Of a stretch of 38,421 bases of DNA, positions 23,223 to 30,548 are shown piece by piece (the stretch's first letter is position 1; each line of letters starts with the position of its first letter). A program made the position numbers and the translations under genes. The stretch is from assembly GCA_958405565.1 (NCBI GenBank), contig CATYEN010000019.1:1-38421 (forward strand), in the 5' to 3' direction. Below the pieces are notes generated by a model that made no database searches, was not told the DNA's origin, and saw nothing but the letters and a program-made list of their open reading frames with translations. This stretch comes from an uncultured Collinsella sp. GTDB lineage: Bacteria > Actinomycetota > Coriobacteriia > Coriobacteriales > Coriobacteriaceae.

Positions 23223-26123
23223 ATGACCCAGCCCCTGCCCTGGGAAAAGAACACTGCCGCGCCCGTGCCGCCCGCGCCGGAACCCGTGCCGCTCGATGCA
23301 TACACCGCCCCCGCTGCGCCGGAGCCCGAACTCGTTCCGCTCGACATCTACGACGCTCCCGCGCCGGCGCCCAAGCCCGCCAAGCCGCTCGTCGACATCG
23401 ACAGCCTTAATCCCGCCCAGCGCGAGGCGGTCCTGTCCACCGAGGGCCCGTTGCTGGTGCTCGCCGGCGCCGGTTCGGGCAAGACCCGCGTCTTGACCTT
23501 CCGCATCGCCCATATGCTCGGCGACCTGGGTGTTAAGCCTTGGCAGGTTCTTGCCATTACGTTTACCAACAAGGCCGCGGCAGAGATGCGCGAGCGTCTG
23601 GCGGCACTCATTCCCAGCGGCACCCGTGGCATGTGGGTGTGCACCTTCCATGCTATGTGCGTGCGCATGCTGCGCGAGGACGCCGACCTGCTGGGCTACA
23701 CCGGCCAGTTCACCATCTACGATGACGATGACTCAAAGCGCATGGTGCGCGACATTATGCAGGCGCTCGGCATCGAGCAAAAGCAGTTCCCTATCAACAT
23801 GATCCGCAGCAAGATCAGCTCGGCTAAAAACGCCATGATCGGACCCGAGGACATGCTCAAGTCCGCCGATAGCCCCAACGACAAAAAGGCCGCGCAGGTC
23901 TACCTGGAGCTGGAGCGCCGCCTGCGCGCCGCCAATGCGATGGACTTTGACGACCTGCTCGTGCGCGCACTCGAGCTGCTGCGCACCCGCCCCGAGGTGC
24001 TCGACAAGTACCAAGAGCGCTTCCGCTACATTAGCGTCGACGAGTATCAGGACACCAACCACGTCCAGTACGAGATCGCCAACCTGCTGGCCGCCAAGTA
24101 CCAAAACCTCATGGTCGTGGGTGACGACGACCAGTCCATTTATAGCTGGCGTGGCGCCGACATCACCAATATCCTGGACTTTGAGAAGGACTTTAAAAAC
24201 TGCAAGACCGTAAAGCTGGAGCAGAACTATCGCTCCACGGGTCACATCCTGAGCGCCGCCAATGCCGTTGTTCGCCACAACTCGCAGCGTAAGGACAAGC
24301 GCCTGTTTACGGCCGAGGGCGATGGCGAGAAGATTCAGGCTTTCCAGGCAAGCGACGAGCGCGACGAGGGTCGCTGGATTGCCGGCGAGATCGAGAAGCT
24401 GCATGCCAAGGGTACGAGCTACGACGATATCGCCGTGTTCTACCGCACCAACGCCCAGTCGCGTATCCTCGAAGATATGTTCCTGCGCGCGGGCGTGCCC
24501 TACAAGATCGTGGGCGGCACGCGATTCTTCGACCGCGCCGAGATCCGCGACGTCATGGCCTACCTCAAGATGATCGTGAACCCGGCCGACGAGATGAGCG
24601 TCAAGCGCGTCATCAACACGCCGCGCCGCGGCATCGGCTCCACCTCGATCCAAAAGATCGAGCAGCTGGCGCGCGACAACCGCTGCTCATTCTTCCAGGC
24701 CTGCGAGATCGCAACAGCCGAGACGGGCATGTTTAGTGCCAAGGTGCGCAACGGCCTGTCGAGTTTTGTGGCGCTGGTGCGCGAGGGCCGTCGCATGGAC
24801 GGCGAGCTCAAGGATGTCGTCGAGATGATTGTCGACAAGACGGGCCTGCTGCAGGCGTTTCGCGCCGAGGGCACCATGGAGTCCGAGAGCCGCGCCGAGA
24901 ACATCCAGGAATTCCTGGGCGTCGCCGCCGAATTTGAGGAGACGCACGAGGATATCGAGGGTACGCTCGAGAGCTTGGAAGAGCTGCGCGCGGCCGGTGT
25001 TGCCGACGTGCCTGCCGGCGCCGAGTCCGAGCCCGTCGTGGTGAGTGCGCCCGCGCCCGAGCCGGGACCGTCCGCTCCGGCATCCTCGTTTGAGGCACTT
25101 GTCGGCGCTCGTGACGCCGCGGGCTCCAATCCGCTCGATAGCCTAGCCGCCCCGGCGCTCTCGCCGCAGGATGCCCTGGCCGCCGCCATCGCGGGCAACG
25201 CGTATGCCGTGCCAACAGAGCTACCGGCGGGCGCCGTGCATGCCGATGAGATCGAGCGCACCTACGGTCCGCTCACCTGTAAGGCGCTGCCGGCACTCAT
25301 GGAGTGGCTGGCCCTGCGCTCCGACTTGGATTCCCTGGCCGGCGAGACGCATGCCATTACCATGATGACCATCCACTCCGCCAAGGGCCTGGAGTTCCCG
25401 GCGGTGTTCGTGGCCGGCATGGAGGAGGGTATCTTCCCGCACGTGCACGACTTTGGCGGCAGCGATGACCCGGGCAAGCTCGAGGAGGAGCGTCGCCTGG
25501 CCTACGTTGCCATCACGCGTGCCCGTAAGCGCCTGTTCCTGACCTATGCGGCCACGCGTCGCACCTACGGCTCGACCTCTGCCAACCCGCGCTCTCGCTT
25601 CCTCAACGAGATTCCGTTTGAGGATATCGAGTTTAGCGGTATCGGTTCTGCCGGTTTTGAGGGCACGGGCTGGGAGAAGCGCGGCGACCGTCACGGCACC
25701 TTTGGCTCGGGCATGGGCTCGGATATGTATGGCGGCAAGGTGTTCGGTTCGCATACGCGCTCGACCGGTGGTTCCGGTTCGCGCGGCGGATCGAGCTTCG
25801 ACGATTTCTTTGGTGGCAGCACCTATGGCACCGAGCGCCATCGCGGGGTTTCGCCCGACGCCGGCCGTGTTGCCTCGACCTTTGGTTCGGGCGCGCCGCG
25901 AGCCAAAAAGCCGTCATCTAAGGTGTCGCCGACGGTTGAGCGCAAGGTCGATCGCGCCAGTGCATCGCAGGACTTTGCCGCGGGCGATACCGTGAGCCAC
26001 AAGACCTTTGGTGCGGGCACCGTGATCTCGGTCGCCGGAGACATGATCGAGGTTCAATTCGAAAAGACCGGCCAGACCAAAAAGCTGATGAAGGGCTTTG
26101 CGCCGATCGTTAAGCTGTCGTAG
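23223..26123 (+). CDS. pcrA: ATP-dependent DNA helicase PcrA/UvrD
   Basis: A superfamily 1A helicase of 966 residues that unwinds DNA 3'-5' in repair and in clearing of RecA filaments. Motifs in order: LNPAQREAV (Q motif region), Walker A AGAGSGKT, DEYQDTN (Walker B), GDDDQSIYSWRGA, QNYRST, TIHSAKGLEF, and VAITRARKRL. A C-terminal Tudor-like segment (KTFGAGTVISV...VQFEKTG) is kept. Odd points are a Pro/Ala-rich N-terminal extension of about 60 residues and a disordered Ala/Pro/Glu insert at about 600-680, plus a Gly/Ser-rich linker before the Tudor segment. GAGGAG lies 6 nt before the ATG at 23223. Confidence 0.95.
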   Translation: MTQPLPWEKNTAAPVPPAPEPVPLDAYTAPAAPEPELVPLDIYDAPAPAPKPAKPLVDIDSLNPAQREAVLSTEGPLLVLAGAGSGKTRVLTFRIAHMLGDLGVKPWQVLAITFTNKAAAEMRERLAALIPSGTRGMWVCTFHAMCVRMLREDADLLGYTGQFTIYDDDDSKRMVRDIMQALGIEQKQFPINMIRSKISSAKNAMIGPEDMLKSADSPNDKKAAQVYLELERRLRAANAMDFDDLLVRALELLRTRPEVLDKYQERFRYISVDEYQDTNHVQYEIANLLAAKYQNLMVVGDDDQSIYSWRGADITNILDFEKDFKNCKTVKLEQNYRSTGHILSAANAVVRHNSQRKDKRLFTAEGDGEKIQAFQASDERDEGRWIAGEIEKLHAKGTSYDDIAVFYRTNAQSRILEDMFLRAGVPYKIVGGTRFFDRAEIRDVMAYLKMIVNPADEMSVKRVINTPRRGIGSTSIQKIEQLARDNRCSFFQACEIATAETGMFSAKVRNGLSSFVALVREGRRMDGELKDVVEMIVDKTGLLQAFRAEGTMESESRAENIQEFLGVAAEFEETHEDIEGTLESLEELRAAGVADVPAGAESEPVVVSAPAPEPGPSAPASSFEALVGARDAAGSNPLDSLAAPALSPQDALAAAIAGNAYAVPTELPAGAVHADEIERTYGPLTCKALPALMEWLALRSDLDSLAGETHAITMMTIHSAKGLEFPAVFVAGMEEGIFPHVHDFGGSDDPGKLEEERRLAYVAITRARKRLFLTYAATRRTYGSTSANPRSRFLNEIPFEDIEFSGIGSAGFEGTGWEKRGDRHGTFGSGMGSDMYGGKVFGSHTRSTGGSGSRGGSSFDDFFGGSTYGTERHRGVSPDAGRVASTFGSGAPRAKKPSSKVSPTVERKVDRASASQDFAAGDTVSHKTFGAGTVISVAGDMIEVQFEKTGQTKKLMKGFAPIVKLS

Positions 26124-26124
26124 T

Positions 26125-26265
26125 CCCAGCGGACCCGGACAGGCGCCAAGGACAACGTCGCCTGCTCGGACAGTCCTGCGCAAGATGGAGGCCACATTAA
26201 GTGGCCTCCTTTGCGTGCGGAACTCGCGATCGACGTTGTCCTTGGCGCCTGCCCGGGTCCTTGGG
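26125..26265 (+). repeat. Bipartite palindrome, conserved core with private arms, copy A1
   Basis: Outer arms 26125-26157 and 26234-26265 pair over about 32 nt with few mismatches. The core (26158-26232) begins TCGCCTGCTCGG, carries an inner hairpin GGAGGCCAC-ATTAA-GTGGCCTCC... with loop ATTAA, and ends GGAACTCGCGATCG. The inverted copy at 28358-28488 shares the core but not the arms. It starts just after the pcrA stop. Confidence 0.85.
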
Positions 26266-26344
26266 TAACGTTGCTCGCGTGCATCGCTCTGCTCGATCAC
26301 TTTTTGGTCTGGAGAGCCGGGTGGGCTGATAGATAGATACGAGT

Positions 26345-26391
26345 AGGGGCTCCCCCGTACATGGACGGGGGAGCCCCTTGTTGCGTTTTGA
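26345..26391 (+). terminator. Intrinsic terminator T1, upstream of the toxin-antitoxin candidate
   Basis: GGGGCTCCCCCGT (26346-26358) pairs perfectly with ACGGGGGAGCCCC (26365-26377) around a 6-nt loop; the tail is TTGTTGCGTTTTG. Stem and tail are almost the same as in T2 at 28291. It would separate pcrA transcription from the next gene pair. Confidence 0.8.
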
Positions 26392-26413
26392 ATGGTTCGC
26401 TGGGCTTTGGTGA

Positions 26414-26441
26414 TTGATGGCTTTATACAATTCAGTATAAT
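26414..26441 (+). promoter_or_regulatory. Promoter of the toxin-antitoxin candidate
   Basis: TTGATG and a perfect TATAAT are separated by 16 nt, 47 nt before the first ATG. It is the best consensus promoter of the window. Confidence 0.65.
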
Positions 26442-26471
26442 TTCAGATAGATACTAAAATGTAACTGAAAT
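26440..26471. promoter_or_regulatory. Candidate operator, ATTTCAG-N18-CTGAAAT
   Basis: A perfect 7-bp inverted repeat starts inside the -10 box and covers the expected transcription start. It is a plausible site for autorepression by the winged-helix protein encoded directly downstream, as known for AbiEi antitoxins. Binding is inferred. Confidence 0.45.
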
Positions 26472-26488
26472 GAAAACGGTGATAAGGT

Positions 26489-27511
26489 ATGTTGCTAAGC
26501 TGTCTTCCCAAAAGGCTCTTCTCTTTGGAGCTTGCCATCGACTTAGAGCCGGTAGAGGTACAGATTTCTCGCATGTATCTTGAGCGGTTTTCGCTTCGCT
26601 TGGCACAGCTTGGCGCGTCCGAGCCAGGGCGTTTTATTGTTGCTGAACCAAAAGAGCCACCCAGTGTGATTTCGGCTCGAAATCTTGTCAATGCGGTGCG
26701 CAAGGTCGATTCGCGTCCGGTGGCAATTTGCTGGGACGCTATGGATATAGGCTTTATGCACGCGCTATCTTCGGAGGGAATCGCGTATATCCGAGATGAG
26801 CGGAATGCTTTTCTGCCGTTTATGGGAGCCGTTATTTCCGATGAGGCGCTGAGCATTTCTCCTGCAGCTCCGCTTTCACCTCAATCTCAACGAATCGTTT
26901 TAAATCTCATTGCGGGGCGATGGGTTGACTGCTCCGCCGGCGACTTGGCACGTCTATGTGGCAAAAGTGCGGCAAGCGTCAGTGGCTATCTTTCGGAAAT
27001 CGCCGCTATTGCTCCCGGGCTTATCGTGCGGGATGGCAAAAAGCGCATGTTGTCCGATGCTGATTTGTCGACCGAGGCTCTGTTAAATGGATTCGAGGAC
27101 TATCTTCGTACGCCCGTCGTTGAGCATATACGGCTCAAGAGGGCAATCGACAGAGCAGAATTGCGTGCCGTCGATGCGCTGCTATCCGGCGTGTCTGCTC
27201 TTAGTTATATGTCCGATCTCGCTCATGACGACTCCGCTCCGACCATTGCTCTCGAAAAGTATCAGGTGGATGCCTTAAAAGAACATTTGGGTGACGGATG
27301 GCTGGAGGCCCAGTGGTATGAACCAGCGGCAATTGAAATTGAGGTCTGGTCGTATCCCGTGGATGAACCGTCCGATATCAGTTTTGACACAACGGGTTTG
27401 CAATGTGTTGACCCATATTCCTTATACGTTGCCTGCGCAAAAGCGGACTACAAAGATGATCGCTTGTTTGATGCGATTGAGCAGCTCAGGAGGACGATAT
27501 GTCAAAAGTAA
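26489..27511 (+). CDS. Putative antitoxin-like protein with central winged helix
   Basis: This 340-residue soluble protein was not recognised as a named family. A central part (about 132-190) has helix-turn-helix character (SAGDLARLCGKSAASVSGYL) followed by a wing-like IVRDGKKRML. The N-terminal part is mixed alpha/beta, and the C-terminal part is acidic and ends in a helix. The next gene, a nucleotidyltransferase, overlaps its end by 13 nt, so the two are translated together. This order, a DNA-binding protein followed by an AbiEii/JHP0933-like nucleotidyltransferase, is that of type IV toxin-antitoxin modules. The DNA is less GC-rich than its neighbours. The ribosome site AAGG is very close to the ATG. 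Confidence 0.6.
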   Translation: MLLSCLPKRLFSLELAIDLEPVEVQISRMYLERFSLRLAQLGASEPGRFIVAEPKEPPSVISARNLVNAVRKVDSRPVAICWDAMDIGFMHALSSEGIAYIRDERNAFLPFMGAVISDEALSISPAAPLSPQSQRIVLNLIAGRWVDCSAGDLARLCGKSAASVSGYLSEIAAIAPGLIVRDGKKRMLSDADLSTEALLNGFEDYLRTPVVEHIRLKRAIDRAELRAVDALLSGVSALSYMSDLAHDDSAPTIALEKYQVDALKEHLGDGWLEAQWYEPAAIEIEVWSYPVDEPSDISFDTTGLQCVDPYSLYVACAKADYKDDRLFDAIEQLRRTICQK

Positions 27512-28266
27512 GGGGAATAGAGCGATTTGCCGAAGCCATGAGCAATTGCAAGGGCGGCTACGTTCTTATTGGCGGAGGCGCTTGCAGCGTCTTATTTGAC
27601 AGGGAAGGCGATTCATTTAGGGTCACTGAAGATCTGGATATCGTCGTAATCGTTGACGAAAAAGGCATTGAATTTGCCACTGCGTTGTGGTCATTTATCA
27701 AAGCCGTCGGATACGAGACCGGAAAGGTTGGCGATGGAAAGTGTACTTACTATCGGTTCTGTTTGCCCGAAGGGTCAAGGCGGGTCCTAGACTGTCCAGG
27801 TCAAATCGAGCTGTTTGCTCGGCATCCTGATTTTGTGCTTGAAGATGAAGTAAGCGAGGTGGCGCCCCTCTCCTTTGACGGGGCCGTATCAAGTCTCTCG
27901 GCAATTATTCTCGACGATGGCTACTACGAATTTATTCGCGACAACGCAACGAACGTAGAGGGCATTACGTTACTCGATGCGCTCCATATCATTCCCCTCA
28001 AGATGCGTGCGCACATTGATATCAACAGGAGCTATGAAGAAGGGCGTCATTGCAACGATATAGATAGACGGAAGCACCGTTCAGATGTTGCTCGACTTGC
28101 TGGCTTACTGTCACCCTCAGCCCGTTTGAAGCTATCGGAGCAAATGAGGGCTGATGCCGAGGATTTCCTTACGGACTTTGCTTCATATGTAAATCGGCAA
28201 ACCAACCGTAAGGAAAGGGTGCGGCTTCAGGACACGTTATCGTTTCTTGAAAGGGTCTATTTGTAG
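27499..28266 (+). CDS. Nucleotidyltransferase, AbiEii/JHP0933-like toxin candidate
   Basis: A 255-residue protein of the DNA polymerase-beta-like nucleotidyltransferase fold. Motif I reads IGGGACSVLF, then RVTEDLDIVV supplies the two metal-binding acids (DLD). A second motif, PLKMRAHID...DIDRRKHRSDVARL, matches the K-x-x-A-x-x-D...KH-x-x-D-x-x-R-L pattern that I associate with the JHP0933/AbiEii families. Known relatives are toxins that add nucleotides to tRNA or other RNA; the target here is unknown. AGGAGG lies 4 nt before the ATG, inside the upstream gene. A strong terminator follows. Confidence 0.75.
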   Translation: MSKVRGIERFAEAMSNCKGGYVLIGGGACSVLFDREGDSFRVTEDLDIVVIVDEKGIEFATALWSFIKAVGYETGKVGDGKCTYYRFCLPEGSRRVLDCPGQIELFARHPDFVLEDEVSEVAPLSFDGAVSSLSAIILDDGYYEFIRDNATNVEGITLLDALHIIPLKMRAHIDINRSYEEGRHCNDIDRRKHRSDVARLAGLLSPSARLKLSEQMRADAEDFLTDFASYVNRQTNRKERVRLQDTLSFLERVYL

Positions 28267-28290
28267 GCACCTTGATTCGTTGTGCATGAC

Positions 28291-28340
28291 AAGGGGCTCC
28301 CCCGTTGGTGAACGAGGGAGCCCCTTGTTGCGTTTTGATT
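28291..28340 (+). terminator. Intrinsic terminator T2 after the nucleotidyltransferase
   Basis: AAGGGGCTCCCCCGTT (28291-28306) pairs with AACGAGGGAGCCCCTT (28311-28326) with one mismatch; the tail TGTTGCGTTTTGATTG matches that of T1. Confidence 0.85.
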
Positions 28341-28357
28341 GTTGTTGCTAGCCAGAG

Positions 28358-28488
28358 GCTTGCCGGGGTGGGGCGCGGGGTTTGGTCGATCGCGAGTTCC
28401 GCACGAGCCGGAGAGCACTTAATGTGCTCTCCGTGCGAGCAGGACTGCCCGAGCAGGCGATCAAACCCCGCGCCCCACCCCGGCAAGC
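28358..28488 (-). repeat. Bipartite palindrome, conserved core with private arms, copy A2 (inverted)
   Basis: Outer arms 28358-28386 and 28461-28488 pair almost perfectly (GCTTGCCGGGGTGGGGCG with its complement). The core (28387-28460), read on the minus strand, repeats the A1 core: TCGCCTGCTCGGGCAGTC at the start and GTGCGGAACTCGCGATCG at the end. The inner stem is GGAGAGCAC/GTGCTCTCC, with two paired changes compared with A1. It lies between the convergent nucleotidyltransferase and manA genes. Confidence 0.85.
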
Positions 28489-28505
28489 GCTTGGGGACCG
28501 GTCGA

Positions 28506-29438
28506 TTACAGGTGGCTGATGATCAGCTCCATGGTGCCCTCGAGTTCAATCTTGTCCACGGTGCTGGGCGCCAGCAGGTGGCTGCCTTTGTGGACGGGGT
28601 CGCCGCAGACGGTGCCTTTGCCGTCGATGACCGACAGGCACATGAAGGGCCAGCGCTGCTCCAGGGTCTTGCTGCCGTCGACGCGCACGCGATCGACGGT
28701 GTAGCAGGGGTTGGACTCGAGCTCGGTCACGCCATCGACCTCGGGTGCGGTCACGGTGCCGTCGGTCGGGGCCTGAACATCAAAGTCGATGCAGTCCAGG
28801 CTCTGCTCGATGTGCAGCGGGCGCAGCTTGCCGTCGGTGCCCGGGCGGTCGTAGTCGTACAGGCGATACGTCACGTCGCTCGACTGCTGCGTCTCCAAAA
28901 TCAGCGTGCCGGTCTTGATGGCGTGCACGGTGCCGGAGTCGATCTGGAAAAAGTCACCTTTGTGGATGGGCAGGACGTTGAGCATCTCGTCCCAACGGCC
29001 GTCCTCGATCATCTGCGCGGCCTCGGCGCGGTCGTGCGCACGCTGGCCGACGATAATCGTGGCGCCGGGCTCGCAGTCCAGCACGTACCAGCACTCGGTC
29101 TTGCCCAGGCTGCCGTTCTCGTGCTCGGCAGCATACTCGTCGTTGGGATGAATCTGGATCGAAAGGTCGTCCTTGGCGTCCAGGATCTTAATGAGCAGCG
29201 GGAACTCCTTGCCCTCGCAGTTGCCAAAGAGCTCGCGGTGCTCGGCCCACAGCCATGACAGCGTGTGGCCGGTATACGGGCCCTCCGCAATCTGGCAGTC
29301 GCCGTTGGGGTGGGCCGAGATAGCCCAACACTCACCGATGGGACCCTCGGGAATGTCGTAACCAAATACGGTTTCGAGCTGGCGGCCGCCCCAGATCTTC
29401 TCGTGGAAGATCGGCGTCAGTTTAATCAAATCGGACAT
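28506..29438 (-). CDS. manA: Mannose-6-phosphate isomerase, class I
   Basis: This 310-residue zinc enzyme interconverts mannose-6-phosphate and fructose-6-phosphate. It opens with the family's KIWGG, has the zinc-binding QIHPND and KTECWY, the later GTVHAI, and a C-terminal cupin half. It is of the short Firmicutes/Actinobacteria form (about 310 residues). The start at 29438 has GGGGGT 6 nt upstream; the ATG at 29486 has no such site. It is encoded 75 nt after the GntR gene on the same strand and may be co-transcribed with it. Confidence 0.94.
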   Translation of the reverse strand: MSDLIKLTPIFHEKIWGGRQLETVFGYDIPEGPIGECWAISAHPNGDCQIAEGPYTGHTLSWLWAEHRELFGNCEGKEFPLLIKILDAKDDLSIQIHPNDEYAAEHENGSLGKTECWYVLDCEPGATIIVGQRAHDRAEAAQMIEDGRWDEMLNVLPIHKGDFFQIDSGTVHAIKTGTLILETQQSSDVTYRLYDYDRPGTDGKLRPLHIEQSLDCIDFDVQAPTDGTVTAPEVDGVTELESNPCYTVDRVRVDGSKTLEQRWPFMCLSVIDGKGTVCGDPVHKGSHLLAPSTVDKIELEGTMELIISHL

Positions 29439-29513
29439 GTTCATACCCCCATGGTGTTGTGCGGCCGCCCACTCTAAGCGAGTCATAACGAGCGCCCGTA
29501 TGACTACAAAAAC

Positions 29514-30233
29514 CTATGCCAACGTTACGTTGTGCAGCTCAAAGCGGTCGCCGACGTTGCGCGAAATCGAGTACTCAAAGGCGTTGCCGCTATCCAAAAA
29601 GCCAATCTGGTTGAGCTCGAGCAGGGGAGCGCCGGGTTTGGTGTCCAGGCGCTCGGCCTCTTCCTCGGTTGCCGCTACGGCGCGGATGGTGCGGTGGAAG
29701 CTCGAAATCTTCAGCCCACATTGCTCGCGGATAAAGCTATAGACCGATCCGTACAGGTCCTTCTTTTTTAGGCCCGGGATCAGCTCGAGGGGCATATAGG
29801 TGTACTCGATAACGATAGGCTTCTCGTCGACCTGGCGCACGCGCACGATGTGATAGGCAAAGTCATCCTCGGCAATTCCCAGCTGGGCAGCGACGTCCGC
29901 TGGTGGATTGACAATCGAGAAATCGTAGACCACCGAGGTCACCTTCTCCCCGCGGTGCTCATGTGAAAAGCCTGCGGCGCGGTCGTTTTTGCCCTGGAAA
30001 AACGCCTTGCCGGGAAGCCCCGCCGTGTCTTTAACGTAGGTGCCCGACCCGCGCCGGCTGGTGACAAGGCCCTCCTCGGTGATCTGCTCGATAGCTCGCT
30101 TGACGGTGATTTTGGAAACGCTATAGAGCTCGCAGAACTCAACGACGGTGGGTAGCTTGTCGCCCGGTTTAAGAGCGCCGTCCTCGATGCTTCGACGGAT
30201 ATCTGCAGCTATTGCCTCGTATTTGGGAATCAT
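29514..30233 (-). CDS. GntR/HutC-family transcriptional regulator
   Basis: A 239-residue regulator with an N-terminal GntR winged helix (about 5-70, LPTVVEFCELYSVSKITVKRAI) and a C-terminal UTRA ligand-binding domain (about 90-235). UTRA regulators of this type respond to sugar phosphates. It is divergent from the GH1-PTS operon, so the likely ligand is a phosphorylated beta-glucoside and the likely role is repression of that operon. AAAGGAGG lies 5 nt before the ATG. A 20-bp perfect palindrome is just upstream. Confidence 0.93.
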   Translation of the reverse strand: MIPKYEAIAADIRRSIEDGALKPGDKLPTVVEFCELYSVSKITVKRAIEQITEEGLVTSRRGSGTYVKDTAGLPGKAFFQGKNDRAAGFSHEHRGEKVTSVVYDFSIVNPPADVAAQLGIAEDDFAYHIVRVRQVDEKPIVIEYTYMPLELIPGLKKKDLYGSVYSFIREQCGLKISSFHRTIRAVAATEEEAERLDTKPGAPLLELNQIGFLDSGNAFEYSISRNVGDRFELHNVTLA

Positions 30234-30249
30234 GGAACCTCCTTTCTGA

Positions 30250-30269
30250 CATATATGAATTCATATATG
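30250..30269. promoter_or_regulatory. 20-bp perfect palindrome, probable GntR operator
   Basis: CATATATGAATTCATATATG lies 17 nt upstream of the GntR ATG, between the start codon and a TATACT on the minus strand (30281-30286). It is the sort of AT-rich palindrome bound by HutC-type GntR proteins. Autoregulation is inferred. Confidence 0.6.
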
Positions 30270-30353
30270 AATACATAAGTAAGTATAACCCCCAACGAGG
30301 CACCCATATTACTTTTATATAAGAAGTCCGAGAAAGAAAAAAGAAAAAGACGC

Positions 30354-30381
30354 TTTACTTTAAAAATTAGAGCGCTATAGT
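30354..30381 (+). promoter_or_regulatory. Candidate promoter of the beta-glucoside operon
   Basis: TTTACT and TATAGT with a 16-nt spacer. Transcription from here gives a leader of about 160 nt that includes the paired REP-like units at 30426-30515. The 30234-30548 spacer is AT-rich up to this promoter and GC-rich after it. Confidence 0.5.
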
Positions 30382-30425
30382 TGTGGGCAACGAACGGAGC
30401 CCTGCAGTACAGCAGGACCGACCGT

Positions 30426-30515
30426 TTGGGGACGGTTTTGTTTTGGTGGGTCGGATATCCGGAAAACCGGCGCGCGCCCGCGCCGGATAACCTGCCAAAG
30501 CAAACCCGTCTCCAA
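30426..30515. repeat. REPIN-like inverted pair in the GH1 leader
   Basis: TTGGGGACGGTTTTGTTTTG (30426-30445, extending to 30451) is repeated in inverted form as CCTGCCAAAGCAAACCCGTC (30491-30510, extending to 30515). Between them TATCCGG (30456-30462) pairs with CCGGATA (30483-30489). A further single copy lies at 34371-34393. Two inverted REP units around a short spacer is the layout of a REPIN. Confidence 0.6.
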
Positions 30516-30548
30516 CCGGAAGCTCTAGAACACGAAAGTGAGGACTTG

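Noticed and set aside
26125..26265. Reading the A1 and A2 palindromes as simple intrinsic terminators
   Set aside because: Neither has a T run at its edge, separate good terminators stand beside them, and the shared core between unlike arms is not explained by termination.
28281..29258. Plus-strand frame of about 317 codons over the A2 palindrome and manA
   Set aside because: It lies opposite manA and includes terminator and palindrome DNA; no domain seen.
30250..30269. Attachment or recombination site at the 20-bp AT palindrome
   Set aside because: No integrase or repeated copy is present; its place before a GntR gene fits an operator better.
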